A stretch of 64,000 nt of DNA. It comes from Chimonanthus salicifolius. Its lineage: Eukaryota > Streptophyta > Magnoliopsida > Laurales > Calycanthaceae. Position numbers and translations under genes: made by a program. How positions within the stretch are numbered: the stretch's first letter is position 1; the number at the start of each line of letters is the position of its first letter. Below are positions 1 through 12,099 of this stretch, in pieces. The stretch covers positions 43,408,314 through 43,472,313 of the forward strand of contig CM023536.1 in assembly GCA_013350335.1 (NCBI GenBank). Reading direction: 5' to 3'. A model generated the notes under the pieces. The model worked only from the letters and a program-made list of their open reading frames with translations. It did not search any database and was not told the DNA's origin.

Positions 1-625
1 ATTAAAAATTTACCAGTATATTCTCTAAATTTAGGGGCTCACTGTTCCCCAACTAAAAGTAGGGAAAAACTGCAAAGAGAGTGTCTTTAATTTATTTATT
101 TTTCTCAAAATAAATTATAAAATAGGTGAATAGGAGTGGAAAACATTTATATAATGATTAAAGCCATCTATCTTACAACCCTCCAATGCATGGTTAAATA
201 TGAGAGACTGGGATGATTTTTGACAAAATAATTAAATCAATGGGATTCTTCAAAAGTCCAAAGACTAATTTCCAGAGTTGGAGTCTCTGGACCATTTTGC
301 AAATGTAACCAGGGAATCAGGGATTGATGGAGACTTATAGGGATTCCATCAGTTGATTAAGACCAATTTCTTAAATCACAGTAGCTGAACATATGGGATC
401 CTAATTTGTATGTAACTGAAAAAATTGTTCTGCAGCAGTCCAGGAGAAGAGCTTTCAAGCACAAACATGTCAACAAACTACATGAAATATATAGTTCAGG
501 AAAGTATGGATCTCCTTCTACAGTCTTTGGAAATGGAAATTTTCACAAAAGCACCAGCCAAGGTCCCTTGTAATCCAATAGTACTCGTTTTTCCATTACA
601 TTCTCTTTTTAGGAAGACAATTCTA
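1..625. other. non-coding flank, 3' side of E2 exon
   Basis: AT-rich sequence with no coding signal that I can support. The part next to 626 would be the 3' untranslated region of the minus-strand E2 exon if that exon is expressed. No repeat end or target duplication was recognised. Confidence 0.4.
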
Positions 626-1198
<573 letters not shown>

Positions 1199-3510
1199 TC
1201 ACATCTCACTTTCTTCAACTTCAGTGACACCTTAAAAAAGGTCAAGAGTAATATTAGATTATAACAATATAATAACAAAATGAAATAAATACTAAATAGA
1301 TAGAAATAAATGTCATTACCTGATTCAATCCTTTCAGTATCGTCTTCATGATCATAAACTTCAGGCTCTCCCTCCACGACATCGTCAGTTATGACATCTC
1401 TTAGCCAATCTTGAGTGCACTACTAACTTCGGTACTGGTTGATGACTCAATGAACTTCGGTACTGGTTGATGACTCTACTTCCAGTACTAAATGCAGACT
1501 CTAAAGCAACAGTCGATACTTGAATTGCTAAGATATCTCGAGCCATCGTAGAAAGTATAGGAAATTTAGAACTATTAACTTTCCACCAGCTCAAAATGTC
1601 TAAATTAGGATCATCTGGACAAATTTTTTCTTCATAATACTGCTCAAGCTCCGTCTTCAAGTCCACATTATTCTTTGCAGCACCCTTTCTAAGAAATGTT
1701 TTTCGGAGTTGTTCTTTCTTAGAATTTGTTGAAGTATCATCCACCATCTCTGCTGAAGTAGAAGTGACTACTTGCTTTTGCAGTGAAGAAAAGAAAGAAG
1801 TATACTCATTGAAAAGTGCAACCATCTCCTTACGAAGTACTTGAGTATATTCATCAGCATCAGAATATGAATAAAGTTCATGATACATAAATTCTACATA
1901 TTCCAACTTGTAACGGGGATCTAATACCAAAGCAATAGCAAATAGTATATTGCATTTCTTCCAATATTTATCAAATTTTTGTTGCATCTTATTTGCCATT
2001 GAGGAAATGCACGAATCATCACTCTTCAACATCTCAAGTAAATGAGCTTGAATCTCATACACTTCATGAAAAACAAGATTTGCAGTGATATATTTTGTCC
2101 CCGATAAAACCTTTGTAGCATTATAAAAAACTTTCAAAAGCTTGGAAATGGTCTCAGCCTTTCTCCAATCATTAAATGTTGGAGCAACATCCTTGGCGTA
2201 AATAGGATCGCGCGTCTTCATACGTACAAATGCACTCTCATATGGTAAGGCAGAGGCTAACATAAGATATGTTGAATTCCACCTTGTGCACACATCTAAG
2301 CACAAGCCTTTAGAGGATGAAATTTTTTCTTGCAAGACACAACTCTCAAACTCTTGCTTGCGAGATTGCAACGACCACACATATTTCACACATATGCGAA
2401 TAACTTCAACTGATGATTTGATCTCACTTAAGCCATTTTGCACAATCAAGTTAACAACATGTGCAACACATTTTATATGAAAGAATTTGCCCCGTTGTAA
2501 CAAAATTCCCTTTCGAGAAAGAGTTTCCACAAGGTTATCCATGGCTGACTTGTTGTTTGTCGCATTATCAAGTGTGATTGTGCATATCTTCTTTATATCA
2601 TATTCCATCAAGCTTCTCTCAATCATATTGGCAATAATTACGCCAGTATGTGGTGCTGGAACCATACAAAATCTAAGGATCTTCTTATGTAACTTCCAAT
2701 TGTTGTCTACAAAATGCGTTGTGACACTTAAATATCCCAAAGTTTGGTTGGAAGTCTACAAATCAAACGTTAAAGAAATGTGCTTGCATGAAGTACTTAG
2801 AAATGATTTCAACTTAGCTTTTTCCAAATGGTAGATTTTCAAAAATTCCCTTCTAACCGTTGTACGAGAGATGAATTGAAATCTAGGATTGATGCATTTC
2901 ACAAATCTTCGAAATGGTGCATGATCAACAATAGAAAATGGAAGCTCTAACATAACTATCATAATGGCCAATTCTCTTCGTGCATGTTCCATATTAAAAC
3001 TATAAGGCACAAGGCCTGATCCCACTCCATCATCACCAGTCTTCTTTTTTAACACTACCACCAAAGGTAAGAACTTTCTGACTCTTATCTTTCACCGAAT
3101 ACGCAGTACATCGTGTTAAATGTCGACTATGAGTGCTAGTTCCACTTTTAGAAGCAGTTTTATATCTTCCATAGCAATATTTACAAATTGCCATTAAATC
3201 ATCCCCTTTAGTTTTAGGGTCTCTAGTAAAATGTTGCCAAACATGTGATTTTAGTGGGTATCCTCCTTTCTTTGGTTTGACACTAGTGGCAATTGAACAA
3301 TCACCCGTAGTCGAATTGATGGTATTGTCATTAGTGACAGGAGTATTGGATCCTAACACCTAATTTAACATTACACATAATAATTAATCAACTATGATAA
3401 TAACATAAATAAATCTAGGAAAAATGAATTAAATAATAAATAACTATCAATGAAAGAAAAAGAAATCTTACTTTAATGTCAACATCAACACCATCGTTAT
3501 GCGAAGCCAT
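1199..3510 (-). pseudogene. hAT transposase (RICESLEEPER/Ac-like), broken in several places
   Basis: Exon 1 is 3472-3510 (MASHNDGVDVDIK) with a GTAAG donor. The next exon starts at 3359 after an AG acceptor. A BED zinc finger (ICKYC, then HSRHLTRC) occupies roughly 3120-3250. The catalytic-domain region and the C-terminal hAT dimerisation domain (DILSWWKVN, then VALESAFSTGSR) run to about 1450. A last small exon, after a short intron, ends ESEM-stop at 1199. Breaks: a frameshift near 3040-3065 at an A-run; an in-frame TAG at 2756-2758 replacing the tryptophan of the conserved LTFDLW motif; and a rearrangement at 1410-1476, where the stretch before CTQDWLRD is replaced by a 28-bp direct repeat. 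It acted as a nuclear cut-and-paste transposase; this copy cannot make full-length protein. Confidence 0.85.
1425..1476. repeat. 28-bp-period tandem duplication inside hAT transposase
   Basis: A 24-bp segment occurs at 1425-1448 and again at 1453-1476, a period of 28 bp. It sits exactly where the transposase reading frame is lost near its C-terminus. A period of 28 is not a multiple of three, and about eight conserved residues are also missing, so this looks like a filler-type repair scar. Confidence 0.85.
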
Positions 3511-4795
3511 TACACTATTTTCACAAAGGCACTAGTAAAAGTAAACAACAAAAATCAAGTTCTTCGCCAATAGGGATCAAAATGAGTTGTTAGAGAACAA
3601 CAATGAGTAGATATGTGCAAGGCCATGGATGCAGGAATTGAACAAGACACTTAATTTTTCCACTTGATAGATTTCAACTGAAGGTTTGAGCTAATTAATT
3701 TTATCACTTTTAATAATTGTATTCACAATTCAGAGATTTTCTTTTCAATCTGGTAAGAGGTTGGATTTTTACCTTTGACTTTCAATCCAACCTCTCTCTC
3801 TCTCTCTCTCTCTGGTTTTGCAGTACTGCAATCCATTGAAAGAATTTGGATCCGTACTAATGCAACTTGGTTCTTGAGCTTTTGCAAACACAAGAAATAG
3901 TCCAAATCTCATTCAAAGAGAGCCACTAAACAATTCGCTCAATTTAAATAAACTCATTGCATCCACCCAAACCCAAAGTAACCAAGTGAATAAGCCAAAT
4001 ATCTGGACTCCAAAAATGGTCATTTCAAATTTATTCACGTTCTAAACGACTTGCCAGTCTCCAAATTGACCTACCAAATACTCTGAGCCAAATCTAATAT
4101 GGATTCAATAAAATCCAAATAGACCCACTAAATATTCCATCGAGATTTAGAAGAATCCATTCAGCAACTTTCAAAAATTTAACTCGATTCAAAATGCAGG
4201 TGAGGTTAGATGGGTAAAGGGGATAACTTAGTATGAGTAAAAGATCAATTTTTCTCTCTCTGTTTTCATTGAAAACCCTTTTTTGAAATCCCTGCAAAAT
4301 TTGTCACTCATCCAAACGCAGCGTTCATCGGATTCAAATATTTCTTTATTTATTTTCTCAATCACCCTTTTCAGTTAGAGAGAGACTCACCAAGGTCCGA
4401 CCGGGCGGGAAGAGATGTCGGTGAAGAAGAGGAAAAAAGACAACGACCCGAAGAGCAATCTCAATTCGCAGGCGACGAAGGGAAGGGAGGAAAAACTCCG
4501 CCGGCTGGAAATGGGAAAAGAGAGAGTTCTGCTAGGGTTAGGGTTTGAGAGGGTAAGGCACCCTTTTATACTAAGTTATCAAAATTGGGTCGGGTTGGGT
4601 CGGGTCGGTTCAGGTTTTCTCGGGTAGGGGTCGGGTTTTAAAGGCCTCAGTCCCAACCCGACCCGAATTTCGGTCAGGTTTTTCTTTCCTCAACCCGACC
4701 CGACCCTAAAACCCGACCATTGTAACCCGACTCGCATGATATCTCGGGTCGGGTCATGCGGGTCGGGCCAAAACCGGACCCGAGTTGCAGCCCTA

Positions 4796-7440
4796 GTCTA
4801 GGCCATGTTTTTATTTTTAATAGGATAACATACCGCCTTTGATGTTTGACCTGATTCCATTGTAAAATATGTAAACAATTTATTTATTCTTGATTTATTT
4901 TATTTTATTTTCTCAAAAATCATCAAAACAATTTAACTAGGTTAGAAACATTTTATTTGTCTATTAAATTTACATTTTAAATTAAATTTAGGTCATTTAA
5001 ATTTACTCCATTATTTTAATCAAAATTTAATGTTAACTACCAAAACTAGGTAATAAATTAATTATTGTTCTAAATTAATATTATAACTATATGTTTAGAA
5101 ACTTATTTTCTTAAATGACATTATTTTAATAGTGCCATTTTCTATTTCATACATATATTTTGTCGGTTTCCCTTGGGTACGACCTCGCACTCATACTTTA
5201 TACTATAAACTGGTTCGTACGCTTGCGAGTTAAATTAAAATCACATCATTTAGATTGGAAAGGAAGAGGGAGAGCAATCTTTCACCACTTGTGGAGAAGA
5301 AGAGGCTAAAGAAGGAATGTTGGATGGTGTTTAGGGTTGGAATTTAGGGGTATATAATGGATTTTAGTGTCATTGTTTTTTAGTAAGAGATAGAAAGCTT
5401 TTTAAATGTCAATGACTAACTTTAGGTACTCTTTAAACAATCTAAGTTATGGAAGAAATAAATGTTTGAAGAATGGTAAAAGGTTAAGCTTGGGAAAGAA
5501 ATGACCAATTTTATATTCTAATGATTTTTCTAATATGAAATATTGAAATACTAGATGACATGTTCACTTTATCTTTTTTTGAAAAATTTCATTATAATTT
5601 TGGTCTAGAGTGAGCGGGGAGTAAGAGTCGAGTTAAAATTATCACTTCCTCATGACTCCTCTCTCTATATAAATGAAATCCATTGCCTTAGTAGTCACAA
5701 CATATAGACAACATCGAGTATAAGTTTATAAAAATATCTTTATACCTTAAAAAATAAAACCCCAATGGCTCGTTGTCCCCCTTTAACCCTTTCTTTACAC
5801 CATCCTCCTCACCCCCCTGCTCTCACCTATATTGCCTAGCTAATATGTGGAGTGGGTGAGTCTGAAAAGTATTCTTAAATTGTCTTTTCAAATCTTCTCT
5901 AATCACCTCAACCTGTTATCCATAGTGATTTTAATCTTATTCATTGTGATTAAGAGAGGATGATTTTCTAGGGTAATATTATAGAACTAGATCGAAACCC
6001 TAAACCTAGCATCTTCCTCGGTTGCATGCACTAAAGATCAAAATCAAGCATTGGAGACCGAAGCAAGGGACAATATTGAAGAACATATTTTCAAGAATTA
6101 TGGAAGCCCAAGGGAAGTATTGTTTATTTCTTTCTATTAATCATGTACGGTGGATTAGAACTTTGTGATCGAACCACCTAAAAAGAGAGACGTCGAGGAT
6201 TAGACCTTGGTGATCAAACCTCTTTCAAAATTAAGGTGTATTTTCTGGGTGTGGAACTCTTTCATAGTGTATTCCGGATAGTCCAAGGTTGGGTGATTCT
6301 AAGAATAGACGTATGTTTATTTAAACTGAACCACTATAAATTCTGTGCATTGATGGTTTGAGTGTGGTTTGTTCTATTTGGTTTTGATTACTTTGATTCA
6401 TTGCTTGCTTGTTTTGTTCTCTGCATATTTGTTGAATAAATAATTTAAAAAGGGTAATAAAAATTGAAAGAGATCCTATTCAGCCCCCTCCCCCTCTAGG
6501 ACTGGTATCGTTCTAGCCCAGGCTTACACAAAATAGACACACTGGAAGTGAATTGTTCATTAAAATTTGAAGGTGGAAAAATATTCTATTAAGAAGTCAA
6601 TTGGGCCCAAAAATACTAAAATAAGTGGCCAATAAAATAGTCATATGGTTTAGGGCTCGATTTCATGAATTTGGTCATGAAAAGATCCAATTAACTAGTG
6701 TATTTGCAAAGAAAGCAAATTGACATGATTTTTTTACTACAAGTCAACTCTACTATATAAAAAAGGAGAGACAATTTTTAGCAAATTCTTCAGTTTGAAG
6801 TTAAACACCCAATGGGTTTCGAGCTTTTTGTTAATTCTTCTTTATGAGAGTCACCATAGGCATCGTCATTAAAATTTTGGGTTGCCCCTTGTGCCAAAAT
6901 TTGTTGGATTATTTTGATTTAGGTGAAATTTCATAATTTTATCATAAATTCATAGGTGACGCAAAAGGAACTAATCTTATTTTAAATATGTCCATAATAA
7001 GCCACAAAATAGATTGCCTTCTAAGAAGATAAACTGAACTTCTGTACCGACTGCAACCAACGGTTGAAAGGAAGAAATCAATGGAGGTGGCCAGAGTCAA
7101 AGTTTCGAGATCATGATTTATTCTTTGTTCCCATCAACTTGGATCACATCTTCGCCTACGATGATCAATTGTCCAAATGGATCGAAGAGTCATAGTAGCC
7201 AGTTCTTCATGATCTTAACAGGGAACTACTCTAACATTACTGTAGAGTTGGCAACAATAGATTAGGGCGGCGATGATCATAAACCAGCGGAGTACGAATA
7301 TCGCCATTCAGTTCGTGGATATAAACCCATGACTGAGGGTGGGTGATGTGACATCCTGAGGAGGAGTAACCAGATAGCCGGACACAGGCATTCAGTTAGT
7401 GGATGACCTAATGTTGATGTTTGCAAATTTTAAATTTATA
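4796..7440. other. gene-free, repeat-derived AT-rich DNA
   Basis: No coding region was recognised. At 5166-5230 a stretch with a directly repeated cgtac/gcgag character (ggtacgacctcgcact, then gttcgtacgcttgcgag) resembles the leader just inside plant gypsy 5' LTRs. At about 6475-6525 the text agccccctccccctctagg resembles the 3' end of some plant LTR elements. Both are weak resemblances and no second LTR was found. Confidence 0.3.
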
Positions 7441-10400
7441 AATCTCACAAGTGCATGAACCATTTAATAATATAGTGTTATGCGTGCGAGGTCGAATCCA
7501 AAAGAAATCGAAAAATATATGCTTAAAATTAAATTGGTACCTTTAAAAATGTGTAATCTTAAGAAATCTAATACATGGAATTACAATTTTAATTTTGATC
7601 TTAAAAAGTCAAAGTTAAACCATTATTATCTAACTTATGAATTTAACAAGTCGATAATCAAATCCAACTTCTTTTTATTAAAGTGGGGAAACAAGAATGT
7701 GTCGTCTCATCTTAATTTAAATTCACATGTTTTAAGATCAAAATATCATAACTCTAACCCTAGTTAAAGAATCTTGAGAGAGAGAGAGAGAGTTTGCATA
7801 TAAAGAATTAAAAATTAAATATACAAGAATCATAATAAAAACATAAATTGAACAATTTTTATACAACAAATATACAAAGTGTAAAATGTAACAAAAGATA
7901 GGAAATAAATTGACAACTAATGTAAATGACAGAATAAATAAATGCATAATTTAAAGGTAGGTTATGGAAGTCTTCTCTCATCGTCCAAAATAAATAAACA
8001 AATAAGAAACCTAGATCTGAAATTCAACGCTTAGAATTCAAAAATCCATTCATGCCATTTAATTAAAAATTCATAAACTTTTATCTAATTAATGTTTAGA
8101 TTTCAGATTCAACACTTACAACCAAAGTTCTAACCAATAATTAAACAAAGTATACAGATTTAAAATTAAATAAAAAGGGCATTGAAAAGAAATCTGAATA
8201 ATTAGACTTTCTAGGATTCTAAAATAAAACGTCTCTTATTATTTAATGAAAGAATTCAAGTACATGTATACATAAAATTAAGTACAAGAAAGACATAATA
8301 AATGAAAAATTACAACTCTCACTTTTAAAATTTGAGTGGTGTCTCTGTCTCCTTGCCTTTTCTCGTCAGCCTTTGGTCCTCTTGGGCTCTAGGTCAAATT
8401 TGAATTATACGGTGTGCCCAGTGCTCTATTTATAGGCCCTAGGTTGGAATGGACGGTTGGGATTAAATCATTTAGAAGTGGATGGAGGAGATTTTAAGTT
8501 GAAAGGCTAGGGTTACAAGGCATACACGAATTTTGGGGTGGCTTGGCTTGGAGGCTAAGCAGTGAATGAGAGAAGATATGAATTTGGAGAAAAAATTAGG
8601 ATTTAGGAGAGAATATTGGGCATGGGCGAATTTTAATGTGTTTTAGGGTTTTAATGCAATGCAATGCAATGAATGGATGGGATTGAAAGTTAGAATCACT
8701 AGATGGATGGATGATTGGGAGATGGCATGGCTAGGGTGTTGACTTAATGATATGAGAATGAGGTGGTGGAGATTGTGCAAAATCGTGTGGAGTTGTGTGG
8801 ATTGAGTGGTGATGTATCCATGACAATGCATGGGCACATGGATAGGATGGAGTTGCTTGGGTTCCAAGTTATTATTGATCTATGGCTAGGATTGAATGTG
8901 ATCTAGATCTAAGGGCTCTAAGGTAATTTGGTCAAAATAAATTCTATAAAAGATAAGTATCCTGATGAGGGTTTAAGATTAAAAGGTTGATCATGATGAT
9001 AGATGAATTGGATGGCCTAGATCTAAGATGATGAATGTATGCAATGGATATGGAAAGGGAGCTCTAGGGTTTTACCTAATTTTTATGCATGAGATGAATG
9101 GTTAAGATTGAAGATGGAGAATGAATGGTAGAGATGAAATTCGAATGGACAAGGCTTTAGGCGTGTGAACGGGTTATGGGCTTAGGATTTTGGACCTATA
9201 AATAAGCACATGGGCCTCCAGTGGATCTTGGACCTGAGCTTGAGGACTTGAGCCTTTGTTGGACTTTGAAGTGCACATTGGCCTGGCCCAACTGTAATAT
9301 GTGCATGGACTGCTTGTGGCCTAGCCCAATGTTGGCCTATGAAGCTTAACTTTAGCCCTTTGGCCTTTGAATTGCAGGTTCTCTCTTCCATAATTTAATA
9401 ATTAACTTCACCACTTTAAAATCTAAAATATTGATTTAATCTAGACTCTCATAGATGGATCTAGACTAACCAATTTACATTAAAAATCCTAAAAGTAGTC
9501 TAAATTAAATTATTAAAATCCTGGGTCTTCTCTTTTAAGCTCAAAATTTGCAATTATCCACTGACTTAGCTTGATTTCCTGTATCCTCCATTTTTAATCT
9601 ACAAAACTAAGAAATTGTATTAAATGCACCAATATACATAAAATTGAAATGTAGCTGGTCCAATAATTAGGGGCTAAAAATGTAATATTTCAGAGTTCAA
9701 CAACCATCTGCTTCGAATAGAGGAGAGAAGGCAATGCAAAGGAGAATGAAGGAAAATAGGAGCAATCAACCACCAACTTATCGTCGTAGATATGTCGATG
9801 TTTAATCTGATTCTTCAGCAAATGACAACAATAGTGACGATGGCGTAGCTACTGGTGAAAGTGGTGGTTTCCACGATTGGGGTTTTGACAGGAGATGATG
9901 TGGCAGAGGATGAGAGTGCTCCTGTTCCACCTATCTATGTATTAGGGGGACAATTTGCAATACACCTCCTACTAGAAGTGCAGATATGCCCACACATGGT
10001 GCTACATGGGTAATATACGAACCATTTTACTACTGGGACGGTTTGTTGTATTGACTAGTAGACATGGACTTTCTATCAAACAATCTAAAATCAATATTCA
10101 TCAGTGACGAGTCATCACATAGAGGTTCCTTCGTTCATGTGTCACATAGAGGATTATTGTAGAAAAATGAACATGGTTAGTGGAAAAGTTTTGTCTTCAG
10201 ATTAAGATCTATAAAAATTTAGTTTCAATGAAATATTTTAATTATGATATTAAAGGCCACAAAAAATTAATAATGTCGTAAAAATTATGTTTATTCCTTT
10301 GAAAGTGTAATTTAAGATAAAAATTATGTAACAATTCAATTCCAAGTGAATAAATAAAGGAAAAAAAGGTGTAAATATGGACCACAAAAAGTGATACGTA

Positions 10401-10920
10401 AGACATTATGAAAACCGCAACAAAATAAATCTTCCAATGTTCTTGTGATTGATAATACCAGAACAGATTGTGGCATTTGTTTTCTTTTTTACTTTATTTT
10501 AGAATTTATAAAATCAACATTAGATCAAAATTGAATAGTTGTCCAAATTATTACCTTTTAAAGAAAAATTATTCTATTTTGTATATCAAATATTCTTGTA
10601 GAAAAACCTTTATAGATCTTATAATTTTATGATTTGCAATTCACAATTTCCGATCTAAAATACAAATGCCATAAGAGTGGATGGAGATACTGAGATAGAG
10701 AGCTGAGATAATCCGCTTGACAAAATCAAAGCTGCCGGTGTACATGAAAATGGGCCAACAATAAGAAACCATGCATTTAGATTCACCGTGGGTACATTTA
10801 GAGAGAACCCGATTTGATTTCCATTGATCAAAATATACAAGATTTTGAATATAATAATGATGATGACAACGATGACTGACCATGTCTGAAACTTGGGGTA
10901 GATTGTGGAAGGTTTTGCTA
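7441..10920. other. gene-free region, possible decayed LTR at about 8.3-8.5 kb
   Basis: No protein match was recognised on either strand. At 7482-7497 gcgtgcgaggtcgaat resembles the 5166-5230 leader-like sequence. Around 8420-8450 a gctctatttatagg sequence could be a TATA box of an old LTR promoter. A (GA)n run lies at 7777-7792. The ORFs here are short, with low-complexity or compositionally odd products, and I do not call them genes. Confidence 0.3.
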
Positions 10921-10923
10921 AAG

Positions 10924-11183
10924 GGTGGTGATATATACACCCTTTTCTTGTGCTTTCTTATTTTACCTTTGCACATGTCCCAATTTTTCAAAAACTTCTC
11001 TTCATTTCTCAATTCATCTATTCTTTCAGCCCACTTGTATCCATTCTTCTCTTCTCTGCTTTCTTCTTTTCTCTTCTCCATTCTCTTCTTCTTCAAGTTT
11101 TGACCTTCTCTACTTCTCTTTATTTTCCCTATCTTTTCTACCTCTCTCTTTCACTCTACACTATCGTGCCTGCACCTTGTCTC
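10924..11183 (+). repeat. left arm of about 260-bp inverted repeat
   Basis: CT-rich arm running from ggtggtgatatatacaccc to the tgcctgcaccttgtctc region. The right arm (minus strand of 16930-17192) matches it at roughly 80% by eye. The left arm lacks a segment of about 24 bp bounded by direct repeats of tatacaccc, a likely slippage deletion. Confidence 0.85.
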
Positions 11184-11266
11184 CTACTGATAAATGAAAA
11201 GGCCAGTTTAGAGAACATCCATTGTATGCCTCCTACTGACAACCGACCTTATATACACTTAGAAAC

Positions 11267-11474
11267 TGTTGGATAAAATAGAGAGAGTTTGAGTGAGATT
11301 GTGCTTCCTAATATTATTAGGAGTCCTCTATGTTTTCTTATAAATACACCAGCATTACTGTAATTGAATTACAATAATAATAATCTCCCTTTCTCCCATG
11401 GTTTTTTCCCTTAGGGGTTTTCCACATAAATCTTGTATTATGGTGTTTCATGATTTGTGATATATGTTTCTACA
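11267..11474 (+). repeat. 5' LTR of copia element 1
   Basis: 208 bp, starting TGTTGGATAAA and ending TTTCTACA. It contains a TATA-like cttataaatacacc. The 3' LTR is nearly the same but ends TTTCTGGA. A solo LTR of the same family, inverted, lies at 63743-63954. Confidence 0.92.
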
Positions 11475-12099
11475 TGGTATCAGCCTAATCATCGATCGTG
11501 TTAATGGTCGACCGACTGTTGTACCTCTCCGACTGCTTTATTGTGGGATTCACACCTCTGCTGTAGCTACCACGCATCCGATCTGTTGGCTTCTGCGTTT
11601 AGTTTTTTTCCAGATCTGGTTCACCCTAGACCAGTCGAACTCCAATCTCAGATCCCCTTCTTCCGACCCTCAGATATACTCCCAGGTCTGTTCCCACTGA
11701 TTCCGATTCGTCTTTCTGCCCACCTGGTGGTAAGATCTGTTAGTGAGATCCGTCGGACCGCTCAATGTTGCTTGGCTGTCCTAGTTGCCACTGATCTGCG
11801 CCAGATCTCTGCTTCCTCAGCCTTCCACCTTTCACAAGACAACGATCGAAGTTGTTGCTTTTGTTTGGCTTCTTCTGCACCAAGCCCAATTTTTTTTTTT
11901 TGTAGAGTCCTCAAATCTCCAATACCTACTTCGTCTTTGATCCAAGCAGAATATTTTTTTTCTCCTTTTTTTTGGGTAGGTGGTCTGCATGACCCATTGG
12001 GTGTTTCCCAAGGGACTATAGTTTCAAATAGTATCTCAGCAAAAAACAAAAAAACCCGTTTTTTTAATGGGTACAAATTCAAGTCTCAAGTTGTCCTCC

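Larger units (their letters stand above)
1199..4795 (-). mobile_element. hAT-superfamily DNA transposon (Ac-like, BED-finger transposase), degraded
   Basis: The transposase reads on the minus strand from 3510 to 1199. The 5' side extends through AT-rich sequence to a terminal region at about 4575-4795 rich in GGGTCGGG/CCCGACCC motifs and ending GCAGCCCTA. The 1.1-kb element at 27081-28184, which has proven 8-bp target duplications, has the same kind of GGGTCGGG-rich subterminal DNA and ends CACCCCTA. The opposite terminus, expected left of 1199, was not found, so the left boundary is the end of coding only. The GGGTCGGG block could also be a separate small hAT element. Confidence 0.65.

Noticed and set aside
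4415..4627. 70-codon plus-strand ORF beginning MSVKKRKKDN
   Set aside because: Runs into the GGGTCGGG-rich hAT subterminal region; no family recognised, and it lies antisense to the transposase leader.
10641..11276. ORFs of 73-151 residues on both strands
   Set aside because: Open frames in CT-rich sequence of the inverted-repeat arm; no recognisable protein and all frames are equally open.
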